Below, in pieces: positions 55,086 through 62,755 of a stretch of DNA of 64,000 bases (the stretch's first letter is position 1; each line of letters starts with the position of its first letter). The stretch is taken from contig JBARXJ010000044.1 in assembly GCA_049647265.1 (NCBI GenBank), positions 1-64,000 of the forward strand, written 5' to 3'. The notes below the pieces were generated by a model. It was not told the origin of the DNA. It worked only from the letters and a program-made list of their open reading frames with translations, and ran no database searches. The DNA comes from JAAURB01 sp049647265 (GTDB lineage: Bacteria; Cyanobacteriota; Cyanobacteriia; Cyanobacteriales; Microcoleaceae). The translations under genes were made by a program, and so were the position numbers.

Positions 55086-55292
55086 ACCTGTATACTACAC
55101 CGGAAACTATAAAATATTTACTAAAAGACTGATAGCTCTAATCTTTGTCATTAAGTATATTCTCTTAAGTCTTTTGACTCCGACTTTAAAATCTATCAGA
55201 CTATATCATTCTAAACATAGTGGGGAATGGGATGATACCTATCGATTATAGCCTATCTGAAAAGCGACCGCCTCATTTCACACGCAAACAAA

Positions 55293-55320
55293 TAGGGCCA
55301 ATTGAATGAATTGACCCTAC
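55293..55320. repeat. TAGGG...CCCTAC palindrome beyond glnA
   Basis: TAGGGCCAATT pairs with AATTGACCCTA except for one C/A pair, loop GAATG. Its ends match the GTAGGG/CCCTAC ends of the palindromes near 25.2, 25.9 and 62.7 kb while the core differs. It lies 40 bases past the glnA stop and may terminate it. Confidence 0.6.
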
Positions 55321-55360
55321 AAATAATGCTGATGAAATTGTTAGTTAAACTTCAATGAGT

Positions 55361-56782
55361 TTAAACATCATAATACAGCGCGAACTCATGGGGATGAGGA
55401 CGCAGACGCATCGGATTAACTTCATTATCGAGTTTGTAAGAAATCCAATTCGCAATGAAGTCTTCGGTAAATACGCCCGACTCAGTTAAGAAAGCGTGAT
55501 CGTTTTCTAACGCTTCTAACGCTAATTCCAAAGAACCCGGAGTTGAAGGAATCTTGCTTAACTCTTCAGGAGTCAAATCGTAGATATCCACATCCAAAGG
55601 TTCACCGGGATCGATTTTGTTCTTAACGCCATCTAAGCCGGCACACAGCATCGCTGCAAACGCTAAGTAAGGGTTGGCTGTCGCATCAGGGCAACGGAAC
55701 TCCATCCGCTTAGCTTTGGGGTTAGAACCCGTTAACGGAATCCGAACGGATGCAGAACGGTTACCCTGAGAATAGGCTAAGTTTACAGGTGCTTCAAAAC
55801 CCGGAACCAAACGCTTGTAAGAATTAGTACTGGGGTTAGCGAAGGCTAGCAGCGCCGGGGCGTGCTTCAAAATGCCGCCAATGTAGTGGAGACCAAATTC
55901 ACTTAAATCAGCGTATTTATCGCCAAAGAACAGGGCTTGACCATCTTTCCAGATTGACTGGTGGGTGTGCATCCCCGAACCGTTGTCATTGAAGACAGGT
56001 TTCGGCATAAATGTGATGGTTTTACCATATTTCTTACCGACGTTTTTGATGACATACTTGTAAATCATCAAATTATCCGCTGCTTCAATTAAAGTTCCGA
56101 AACGGAAACCCAATTCACACTGTCCACCTGTTGCAACTTCGTGGTGATGTTTTTCGACGGGTACACCACACTTAGCCATCGTCAGCAACATCTCTGTCCG
56201 GATATCTTGGAAGGTATCGGTAGGTGCAACCGGGAAGTAACCTTGCTTATATCCAGGTTTGTAACCTAAGTTTCCGCCGGGTTCTTCTCTACCGGAGTTC
56301 CAACGCCCTTCAACAGAATCTACATAGTAGTAGCCACTGCTTTCAGTTTGATCGTAGCGAACATCATCGAAGATGAAGAATTCCGCTTCCGGCCCAAAGA
56401 AGGCTGTATCTCCCATCCCGGTTGAGATGAGATAATCAATCGCCTTTTGAGCAATCACCCGAGGACAACGATTGTACCATTCTCCAGTCCGGGGTTCTTT
56501 AATACTACAAATTAAACTCAGAGTGGGTTCACTCATGAATGGGTCGATCCAAGCCGTTTTGGGATCGGGGACCATGGACATATCTGATTCGTTGATTGCC
56601 TTCCAACCCCGAATACTCGAACCATCAAAGGGAATACCGTCGGTGAAACCCGTTTCATCTAATTCAGTTCGATAGATGGTGAGGTGTTGCCAGGTTCCTG
56701 GCATATCAATAAACTTCAGATCAATCATTTGAATATTTTGGTCTTGAATCATGCTCAAGACTTCTTGGCCTGTTTCTGGCAT
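55361..56782 (-). CDS. glnA: Glutamine synthetase type I
   Basis: This enzyme makes glutamine from glutamate and ammonium, the entry of nitrogen into metabolism. The 473 residues carry the GSI motifs: DGSSIRGW, FFGPEAEFF, the ATP loop MPKPVFNDNGSGMH, NRSASVRIP, and the adenylylation-region loop near EFRCPDATANPYLA. This is the length of cyanobacterial GlnA, regulated by inactivating factors rather than adenylylation. An NtcA-type promoter lies upstream at 56857-56899. It is divergent from apcF. Confidence 0.96.
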   Translation of the reverse strand: MPETGQEVLSMIQDQNIQMIDLKFIDMPGTWQHLTIYRTELDETGFTDGIPFDGSSIRGWKAINESDMSMVPDPKTAWIDPFMSEPTLSLICSIKEPRTGEWYNRCPRVIAQKAIDYLISTGMGDTAFFGPEAEFFIFDDVRYDQTESSGYYYVDSVEGRWNSGREEPGGNLGYKPGYKQGYFPVAPTDTFQDIRTEMLLTMAKCGVPVEKHHHEVATGGQCELGFRFGTLIEAADNLMIYKYVIKNVGKKYGKTITFMPKPVFNDNGSGMHTHQSIWKDGQALFFGDKYADLSEFGLHYIGGILKHAPALLAFANPSTNSYKRLVPGFEAPVNLAYSQGNRSASVRIPLTGSNPKAKRMEFRCPDATANPYLAFAAMLCAGLDGVKNKIDPGEPLDVDIYDLTPEELSKIPSTPGSLELALEALENDHAFLTESGVFTEDFIANWISYKLDNEVNPMRLRPHPHEFALYYDV

Positions 56783-56856
56783 ATCAATCTCCTTAAATTT
56801 TCTTAACTTGGAAAACTAATTTAATACCTTATGGCAAAATTACATACATCTGGCTC

Positions 56857-56899
56857 ATCATAATGACTCAGATTAGTTAAGTTTTGTATCGAGTGCTAC
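56857..56899 (-). promoter_or_regulatory. NtcA-activated promoter of glnA
   Basis: On the minus strand, GTA-N8-TAC occupies 56899-56886 (GTAGCACTCGATAC). TATGAT at 56862-56857 fits the TAN3T -10 element, 23 bases from the NtcA site. This is the canonical layout of nitrogen-activated cyanobacterial promoters. It ends 75 bases before the glnA start. Confidence 0.85.
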
Positions 56900-56955
56900 A
56901 CTCTCGCACGACGTGACTGAGAATAATTGAAAGATATTATAAGGAGATTTAATTC

Positions 56956-57465
56956 ATGAGGGACACAGTTACGAGTCTCATTAGAAATTACGATAATATA
57001 GGCCGATACTTAGATCGTGATGGAATCGATCAGTTAAAGTCTTATTTTCAAACCGGGACAGACCGGGTACAAGCCGCAACGGTAATTAATGCCAACGCAG
57101 CAGAATTAGTGAAACAGGCTGGAAAGCAACTGTTTGATGAGATTCCTGAATTAATTCGCCCCAGTGGCAATGCCTACACCACTCGTCGGTATGCTGCTTG
57201 TTTGCGAGATATGGATTATTATCTGCGTTATGCAACTTATGCCTTAGTTGCGGGTAATACAGATGTTCTCGATGAACGAGTCCTACAAGGGTTACGGGAA
57301 ACCTACAACTCTTTAGGGGTTCCAATCGGCCCGACTGTCTGTGGTATCGGTATCATGAAAGATATGGTTCGGGAAAAAGTTGCCGTTGCCGGAGTGACGG
57401 TAGGTGATTATCTCGATCAACCTTTCGATTACATGATTGCAGAATTAAGCGAAAAAGACATTTAA
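56956..57465 (+). CDS. apcF: Allophycocyanin beta-18 subunit
   Basis: This 169-residue phycobiliprotein is the minor beta-type subunit of the phycobilisome core. The chromophore Cys is C82 in YAACLRD, and N72, equivalent to the methylated Asn, is in GNAYTTRR. The start MRDTVTSLIRNYDNIGRYLD and the length separate it from ApcB (161 residues). AAGGAG lies nine bases before the ATG. It is monocistronic. Divergent placement from glnA may couple nitrogen status and antenna synthesis, which is inference. Confidence 0.94.
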   Translation: MRDTVTSLIRNYDNIGRYLDRDGIDQLKSYFQTGTDRVQAATVINANAAELVKQAGKQLFDEIPELIRPSGNAYTTRRYAACLRDMDYYLRYATYALVAGNTDVLDERVLQGLRETYNSLGVPIGPTVCGIGIMKDMVREKVAVAGVTVGDYLDQPFDYMIAELSEKDI

Positions 57466-57471
57466 TTCTCA

Positions 57472-57540
57472 GTTATCAGTTATTGGTTGTGAGTTATGGG
57501 TCATTGATTGTGAGTTATTGCTTATTAGTTGTTGGCTTTA
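57472..57540. repeat. Degenerate heptamer array after apcF
   Basis: Repeated AGTTATT / GGTTGTG / AGTTATG / GGTCATT units at seven-base spacing follow the apcF stop, as at 27612-27653. Confidence 0.7.
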
Positions 57541-57630
57541 ATAACTCTTACCTTGCAGTCCTTGAACCCCCATAACTTTGAGGGGACAGACAGAATCAAT
57601 TAGCTGGTTCTGTTCTCCCTTAAATAATCG

Positions 57631-58503
57631 ATGACCGATAGCCTAGAACAAATGACCAATAACAAAGAACCAATTTTGGCTAAACAACGACTCGATACAT
57701 TATTGGTCGAACGAAATTTATGTTCTTCCCGCCAGCTAGCGCAACGGTTAATTCGGGCGGGGGAAGTTCGAGTCAATCAACAATTAATTGATAAACCGGG
57801 TACAGAAGTTAAAACGGATGCAGATATTCAACTGAAGCAACGTCCTCCATATGTGTCTCGTGGCGGCGAAAAGTTAGCCAAAGCCTTGACAGAATTTAAT
57901 ATTTGTGTTAATGAAAGAATCTGTATTGATGGGGGGATTTCTACCGGAGGCTTTACGGACTGCTTGCTACAAAACGGCGCAAAACAAGTTTACGGGATTG
58001 ATGTGGGTTATGGTCAGGTGGATTGGGGGCTGCGTAACCATGAGCGAGTCATTTTGAAAGAACGTACCAATTTACGTTATCTAACTCCCAGTCAACTTTA
58101 CGGTGAAACTGATGATTCTGAAATAAACAAAGCTGATTTTGCCGTTGCGGATGTTTCTTTTATTTCCTTAACCAAAATTTTACCGGCGTTGTGGGAATTG
58201 CTGCAAACCCCGCGTGAAATCGTACTTCTCATCAAACCTCAATTTGAAGTGGGCCGGGGGCGGGTTGGCAAAAAAGGGGTTGTGCGAGATACTACTGCAC
58301 AAGCAGACGCTATTGTTCAAGTCGGCTGTAGCGCCCAAGACCTAGGGTGGAATTATCGAGGTTTAACCTGGTCACCCCTACTCGGGCCTGCGGGGAATAT
58401 TGAGTATCTGCTGTGGTGCGCCGTAGAGGGTCAATCGTTTCCCGATGGGGAGACAATTGCTCAGGTGACTCAGGCGGCAATTGCAACACCTCGGATAAAT
58501 TAA
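57631..58503 (+). CDS. tlyA: TlyA-family RNA methyltransferase (S4 plus FtsJ domain)
   Basis: This 290-residue protein has an S4 RNA-binding domain (about 18-80, RLDTLLVERNLCSSRQLAQRLIRAG) followed by an FtsJ-type Rossmann methyltransferase: IDGGISTGGFTDCLLQNGAKQVYGIDVGYGQ (in part) for SAM binding and FAVADVSFISLTKILP with the catalytic region. TlyA methylates 2'-OH positions of 16S and 23S rRNA. The ATG at 57631 gives MTDSLEQMTNN; the internal Met at 57652 is also possible. The following membrane protein starts 45 bases after the stop. Confidence 0.9.
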   Translation: MTDSLEQMTNNKEPILAKQRLDTLLVERNLCSSRQLAQRLIRAGEVRVNQQLIDKPGTEVKTDADIQLKQRPPYVSRGGEKLAKALTEFNICVNERICIDGGISTGGFTDCLLQNGAKQVYGIDVGYGQVDWGLRNHERVILKERTNLRYLTPSQLYGETDDSEINKADFAVADVSFISLTKILPALWELLQTPREIVLLIKPQFEVGRGRVGKKGVVRDTTAQADAIVQVGCSAQDLGWNYRGLTWSPLLGPAGNIEYLLWCAVEGQSFPDGETIAQVTQAAIATPRIN

Positions 58504-58547
58504 ACTCCCTAACTCGAAGCTCAACAGAAAAGTTTGCTGATGATTCA

Positions 58548-59237
58548 ATGCAGTTTTTAAACAACACTCGGCAGTTTGGCTTATCAATCATAGGCGCTCT
58601 CGGCTATGGTATTTGTGCAGTTATTCTTGTTGGAATTGCTGCCACTCTCAAAGTCATTGCTCTGGTTTTAGCTCACAATTTTGTTTATCCAATCTTTGTT
58701 TTTGGAGATTTGCTGCGCGGTTTAGAACTAATTAATTTACTGAATTTATTAGTTTTTGCTGTTGTCGGTATGGGATTTGGTTTAGCAACCGCTTTACTTC
58801 CGGGTGAGAGTGGAAAGAAAATCAGTACAGGATTTTTAATTGTTGCTATTCCAGTGATTATTGCGATTCCTCAATTTGTTAAATACGACCTCTGGATTAA
58901 TGATATTGTTATCGACGATAACATCCCCAAACCACAAGCACAAACCACTGCTAATTCCTTCTTAGAAAGACGAGTGAGTCATGATGGTGTCTTTGGATTT
59001 TATCTTTATACAGGTCAGTTTCCAATGATTCCGACTCGGACATCTCAAATGGAAGACTTGGAAAAACTAGAAAAACAGGTCAATTCAAAGTTTGTCAAAT
59101 TTAGCGGTATTCCACCCACTTTCATCAATATCATTATGGGAATCTGCTTTTGGGGAATTCGATTATTTTATTTTGGCATTGCCGTGATTACCGCCATCTC
59201 CCACTTTAAAGACGGCTTAAAAACTGTAGGACGTTAG
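58548..59237 (+). CDS. Membrane protein of unknown function
   Basis: From the ATG at 58548 (MQFLNNTRQFGL) the protein has 229 residues with four likely membrane helices: SIIGALGYGICAVILVGIAATL, LINLLNLLVFAVVGMGFGLAT, ISTGFLIVAIPVIIAIPQFV, and INIIMGICFWGIRLFYFGIAV. A polar loop of about 60 residues with acidic and aromatic residues lies between helices 3 and 4. The longer frame from 58413 is rejected because it overlaps tlyA in a Ser/Gly-rich stretch with no hydrophobic content. No family is recognised. Confidence 0.7.
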   Translation: MQFLNNTRQFGLSIIGALGYGICAVILVGIAATLKVIALVLAHNFVYPIFVFGDLLRGLELINLLNLLVFAVVGMGFGLATALLPGESGKKISTGFLIVAIPVIIAIPQFVKYDLWINDIVIDDNIPKPQAQTTANSFLERRVSHDGVFGFYLYTGQFPMIPTRTSQMEDLEKLEKQVNSKFVKFSGIPPTFINIIMGICFWGIRLFYFGIAVITAISHFKDGLKTVGR

Positions 59238-59320
59238 AAGAACGATACACAAGATATTCATGTGATGCAGTGAAATTACGACATTCACCTGGCTTTACCC
59301 CAGCCTGTTGCTCCCTAGAC

Positions 59321-59351
59321 TTGACAAAATTTTCAAATAATGTGTTATCCT
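59321..59351 (+). promoter_or_regulatory. Sigma-70-type promoter of the structured RNA
   Basis: TTGACA (59321-59326) and TTATCC (59345-59350) are spaced by 18 bases. Transcription would start near 59358, just before the hairpin GTTCC...GGAAC. Confidence 0.55.
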
Positions 59352-59357
59352 AATCAA

Positions 59358-59650
59358 TAGTTCCAATGGGAACATAGCCGTAAAGCTAGCAAGGAGGTGA
59401 TGCCCATGAGTGATAGTAGTATACGCATGGGTCAGTTTGTTGGAGAATGCCGGCTGTGGGCCGGGGCTGTCCTCTAGAGATGACCTGGATTCCATTCTTG
59501 GAAGCCAATCTTCCTGGGTGACCGGATTCACTTTAGAGTGTTCCTCCCGGCAGTCAGGTTTCAACAAAATGACCCGCTAGGCCGCTCTTACCAACTTATC
59601 GAAATAATGCTCGTCGTTATTTAGATAAACCTATGGTAGGAGCGGATAGT
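59358..59650 (+). ncRNA. Structured RNA candidate containing a 23-codon ORF
   Basis: Many local helices are visible: GTTCC/GGAAC (59360s), CCCATG/CATGGG around the small ORF start, GGCCGG-type hairpin at 59450-59466, GGAAG/CTTCC, CACT/AGTG, and GAAT-CCGG with CCGG-ATTC closing a domain. From 59583 to 59648 an 11-base-pair stem (CCGCTCTTACC with GGTAGGAGCGG, one G-T pair) holds a second stem (AAATAA/TTATTT). No known family was recognised. It could be a free sRNA or the leader of the pterin dehydratase gene at 59721. Confidence 0.45.
59406..59477 (+). CDS. 23-codon ORF with an extended Shine-Dalgarno
   Basis: The ORF encodes MSDSSIRMGQFVGECRLWAGAVL, not in the usual size range of annotated genes. 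AAGGAGGTGAT at 59391-59401 matches the 16S rRNA 3' end over 11 bases and ends eight bases from the ATG when measured from AGG. Such a strong site is unusual in cyanobacteria. It could be a leader peptide within a structured RNA, or a true microprotein. The peptide has no membrane segment and one Cys, and no family is recognised. Confidence 0.35.
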   Translation: MSDSSIRMGQFVGECRLWAGAVL

Positions 59651-59720
59651 TATGTCTAGATATTCAGTTAAATAGTAAAGCATATTAAAAACGTTATCTT
59701 TAACTTAAAGATAAAAAATA

Positions 59721-60002
59721 ATGTCACAACTCCTCAGTGCATCCCAAATTCAAAACTTATCTGCTGAAGTTCCAGAATGGACAGTAGAGGGAAAACAGCT
59801 AAAAATCGTTAAAACCTTTGAAGATTTTGTCAAAGCCATCGATTTTGTTAATCAACTTGTCGAACCCGCCGAAGCTGCCGGACATCACCCCGATCTTACA
59901 ATTTCATATAATAAAGTCACGATTAGTTTGACCAGTCATGATGCTGGGGGACTGACAGAGAAAGACTTTGAGATGGCAAAAACAATTTCAAGTTTAGCTT
60001 AA
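59721..60002 (+). CDS. Pterin-4a-carbinolamine dehydratase (PCD/DCoH family)
   Basis: This 93-residue protein has the PCD active-site pattern: EAAGHHPDLTISYNKVTISLTSHDAGGLT (in part), containing the His-His pair, Asp and the later TSHDAGGLT. PCD regenerates pterin cofactor after hydroxylases; in cyanobacteria the hydroxylase partner is often absent and a role in pterin or Moco metabolism is possible. The length is normal. The possible structured RNA ends 70 bases upstream. An octamer array follows. Confidence 0.9.
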   Translation: MSQLLSASQIQNLSAEVPEWTVEGKQLKIVKTFEDFVKAIDFVNQLVEPAEAAGHHPDLTISYNKVTISLTSHDAGGLTEKDFEMAKTISSLA

Positions 60003-60013
60003 GAGGAGTCAGG

Positions 60014-60060
60014 AGTCAGCAAGTCAGCAAGTCAGCAAGTCAGCAAGTCAGCAAGTCAGA
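60014..60060. repeat. Tandem octamer AGTCAGCA
   Basis: Five contiguous AGTCAGCA units and a partial sixth follow the pterin dehydratase. The eight-base period contrasts with the seven-base arrays elsewhere in the window. TTCCCTG-type heptamers (the complement of the 12071 array) follow to about 60115. Confidence 0.9.
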
Positions 60061-60270
60061 AAAGTTTCCTTATCCCTGTCACCCGTTACCTGTTCCCTGT
60101 TCCCTGTTTCGGTGTTCCCTATCCCATAGCACTTTAATTAAACTATTATATTTTTCTACAACTTAACTTTGATTTTTCCTGTAAGCTAGGTAAGATTTAG
60201 GACAACGGAAGCAAAAAAGTTTTAGTTTCCTAAAATAGTGTACTTATTTGTATGGTGCTTAGTAATAGCT

Positions 60271-61341
60271 ATGGGTAAATACAGTTCTTGGATATTCGCT
60301 GCACTATTGTTAGCTGTTCCTTTAACCGCTTGTGTACAAGAGACAGGTGGCCCCACAGAGGGAGGAGAAGGAACGAGTGGGGGATTTCAAAGCCGTTTAG
60401 ATACCGTTAAAGCCAGAGGAACCCTCGTGTGTGGCGTAGATGGGGGGATACCCGGATTCAGTTTTGTCGATGAAAGTGGTCAATATTCCGGTTTGGATGT
60501 TGATATCTGTAAGGCTGTGGCTGCGGCTTTATTTGATGACCCAGAAGCGGTTGAATATCGTAACCTCGACTCTACAGAACGGTTTGAAGCATTAAAAGCA
60601 GGTGAAGTGGATATGCTCTCTAGAAATACCACCTGGACCATTAGCCGCGATACTTCAGTCGGGATGGAATTTGCCCCCACCACCTTCTACGATGGTCAGG
60701 GAATGATGGTTCGTGCAGATAGTGGTATTACCTCCTTAGAAGACTTTGAAGGTCGAGCGGTTTGTGTTGAAGCCGGAACGACCACAGAATTAAACCTGAC
60801 GGACAATATGCGCGAACTCGGGGTAAACGTTGAGACGGTAACTTTCCAACAGGCTGACCCGGCTTACGCAGCCTATGCAGAAGGTCGTTGTGAAGGGATG
60901 ACTTCTGATAAATCTCAGTTAATTGCTCGTCGCAGTACTCTGCCGAACCCTGATGAGCATATTTTACTCGATGCCACCATGTCTAAAGAACCCCTGGGGC
61001 CAGTAACGATTAATAATGATTCCCCTTGGTTCGATACCGTCAAATGGGTGACATTTGCTTTAATTGAAGCCGAAGAACTCGGGATTAATCAAGCCAATGT
61101 GGAACAATTGAAAACCACCAGCGAAGATCCCACCATTCGCCGTTTCGTGGGCGCTGAAGGGGACTTAGGAGAAGGTTTAGGCTTGAGTAATGAATTTGCG
61201 GCTAATATTGTTAAGCACGTGGGAAACTACGGTGAAGTCTACGAACGCAACCTAGGAGCTGGATCTCAGTTTAACCTACCTCGCGGTCAAAATGACCTGT
61301 GGACAAATGGCGGTTTACTATACGCCCCACCATTACGTTAA
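60271..61341 (+). CDS. natF: Amino-acid ABC transporter substrate-binding lipoprotein
   Basis: This polar amino-acid binding protein belongs to the AapJ/BztA/NatF group. The ATG at 60271 gives a signal peptide ending at the lipobox LTAC, so Cys20 should be lipidated; a GTG at 60238 would prepend 11 residues. The binding-protein domain starts VKARGTLVCGVDGGIPGFSFVDESGQYSGLDVDICKAVAAAL (in part) and contains the RNTTWTISRD ligand loop. The following two genes encode its permeases. In Anabaena the equivalent system takes up acidic and neutral amino acids. Confidence 0.9.
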   Translation: MGKYSSWIFAALLLAVPLTACVQETGGPTEGGEGTSGGFQSRLDTVKARGTLVCGVDGGIPGFSFVDESGQYSGLDVDICKAVAAALFDDPEAVEYRNLDSTERFEALKAGEVDMLSRNTTWTISRDTSVGMEFAPTTFYDGQGMMVRADSGITSLEDFEGRAVCVEAGTTTELNLTDNMRELGVNVETVTFQQADPAYAAYAEGRCEGMTSDKSQLIARRSTLPNPDEHILLDATMSKEPLGPVTINNDSPWFDTVKWVTFALIEAEELGINQANVEQLKTTSEDPTIRRFVGAEGDLGEGLGLSNEFAANIVKHVGNYGEVYERNLGAGSQFNLPRGQNDLWTNGGLLYAPPLR

Positions 61342-61463
61342 CTCTTAGAAAGGGGGGATAGGGAGAAGTAGGAGATAGGGAGTATTCCTTCTAACTCGGT
61401 GTACAGATGTAATATATTACGTCCCTACTGTCTCCTGACTCGGTGACTCCTAACTCCTAAATT

Positions 61464-62627
61464 ATGACAATTAACCCAGAACAAAAAGTACCTCTGTTAC
61501 GAGATGAGCGATTTTGGAAGATTGCCCTTCAGGTTTTAGCGGTTGTTATCCTAATTGCTGTATTTGCTGTGCTAAGCATCAATCTCACTCGTAATTTACG
61601 GCAAACCGGTAGTGCAATTGGTTTTAGTTTCCTCGACAGTACAGCCGGGTTTAGTATTGGTGAAAGTTTAATTCCTTACCAACCAACCGATCCTTATCGA
61701 CGGGTATTATTAGCGGGTTTAGTGAACTCCTTGCGGGTCATGTTTTTTGGCATTATCCTCACCACTTTATTGGGAATTGCGGCTGGAATTGCTTACTTTT
61801 CTGATAACTGGCTACTGCGTAAAATTACAGTGGTTTATGTCGAAATTATCCGTAACACTCCCCTACTATTACAATTACTATTCTGGTACGGTATCTTTCT
61901 CCAACTTCCCAGCATTGCCGATAAAATTACATTGCCGGGGCCGACGTTTTTAAGTCAACGCGGGGTTTACATTCCTTGGCCGTCTGGAAATTTAGTCTGG
62001 TTATGGTTGGCAATATTAGCAATATTGGCGATCGCAGCATTCTTAATTGGACGTTGGCGAACTAAAATAATGGTTGAAATTGCCGCCTCCGGTCAGCCTC
62101 AACTGATTGCCCTGTGGGTAATGGGGGCGATCGCGATTTTAATTATTTTGTTTGGACTCAATTGGCAAGGGCCTCAAATGGCTGAAAATGGTAGATCCAT
62201 CGTGGGTGGACTCCGCTTAACCATTGAATTTACAACAATTTTATTAGGGTTAGTGGTCTATACTGGAGCCTATATTGCTGAAATTGTCCGTTCTGGCATT
62301 CAGTCTGTACCCAAAGGTCAATGGGAAGCCGCGCGATCGCTGGGTTTAAAATCAGGATCTGTGATGCAGTTAGTCGTATTTCCCCAAGCGTTACGGGTGA
62401 TTATTCCGCCGCTGAATAGTCAGTATTTAAACTTAGCGAAAAACTCCAGTTTGGCGATCGCGGTTGCCTATGCCGATCTCTATAATGTTGCCAATACCAC
62501 CTTTAACCAAAGCGGACGGGCAGTCGAAGTGATGTTAATCATTACGGCAGTTTATCTCTCGATTGATTTAATTATTTCTCTGAGTATGAACTTACTCAAC
62601 CGTAGCGTACAATTGCGTGAACGGTAA
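61464..62627 (+). CDS. natG: Amino-acid ABC transporter permease (AapQ/BztB/NatG type)
   Basis: This 387-residue permease has the long-form architecture of the group: an N-terminal helix, then the split BPD_transp domain with the first half VNSLRVMFFGIILTTLLGIAAGI (in part) and the EAA-like loop GQWEAARSLGLKSGSVMQLVVFPQALRVIIPPL, in part. It lies 120 bases after natF across a region with dispersed repeats. Confidence 0.9.
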   Translation: MTINPEQKVPLLRDERFWKIALQVLAVVILIAVFAVLSINLTRNLRQTGSAIGFSFLDSTAGFSIGESLIPYQPTDPYRRVLLAGLVNSLRVMFFGIILTTLLGIAAGIAYFSDNWLLRKITVVYVEIIRNTPLLLQLLFWYGIFLQLPSIADKITLPGPTFLSQRGVYIPWPSGNLVWLWLAILAILAIAAFLIGRWRTKIMVEIAASGQPQLIALWVMGAIAILIILFGLNWQGPQMAENGRSIVGGLRLTIEFTTILLGLVVYTGAYIAEIVRSGIQSVPKGQWEAARSLGLKSGSVMQLVVFPQALRVIIPPLNSQYLNLAKNSSLAIAVAYADLYNVANTTFNQSGRAVEVMLIITAVYLSIDLIISLSMNLLNRSVQLRER

Positions 62628-62694
62628 AAGTTTTTTATGGGTTATTTGTTATTAGTCTGTGCTATTGGTTAAAGATTTACTCCTGATTCCTAAT

Positions 62695-62718
62695 GGGCGC
62701 ATTGCAATGCGCCCCTAC
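62695..62718. repeat. GGGCGCATTGC palindrome between the two permease genes
   Basis: GGGCGCATTGCAATGCGCCC is a perfect 20-base palindrome followed by CTAC. It is the intact form of the elements in the CHAT gene at 48578 and 48749, and could form a hairpin within the natG-natH transcript. Confidence 0.85.
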
Positions 62719-62755
62719 CAGACTCGCTGTCTCTTGTCTCGGTGACTCCTAAACT

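Noticed and set aside
58413..58547. Upstream extension of the membrane protein overlapping tlyA.
   Set aside because: The 45 extra residues are Ser/Gly/Arg-rich and out of character; the ATG at 58548 is the better start.
59295..59567. A 90-codon leftward frame across the structured RNA.
   Set aside because: It runs opposite to the promoter and hairpins, and the peptide shows no family; it looks like a by-product of the stems.
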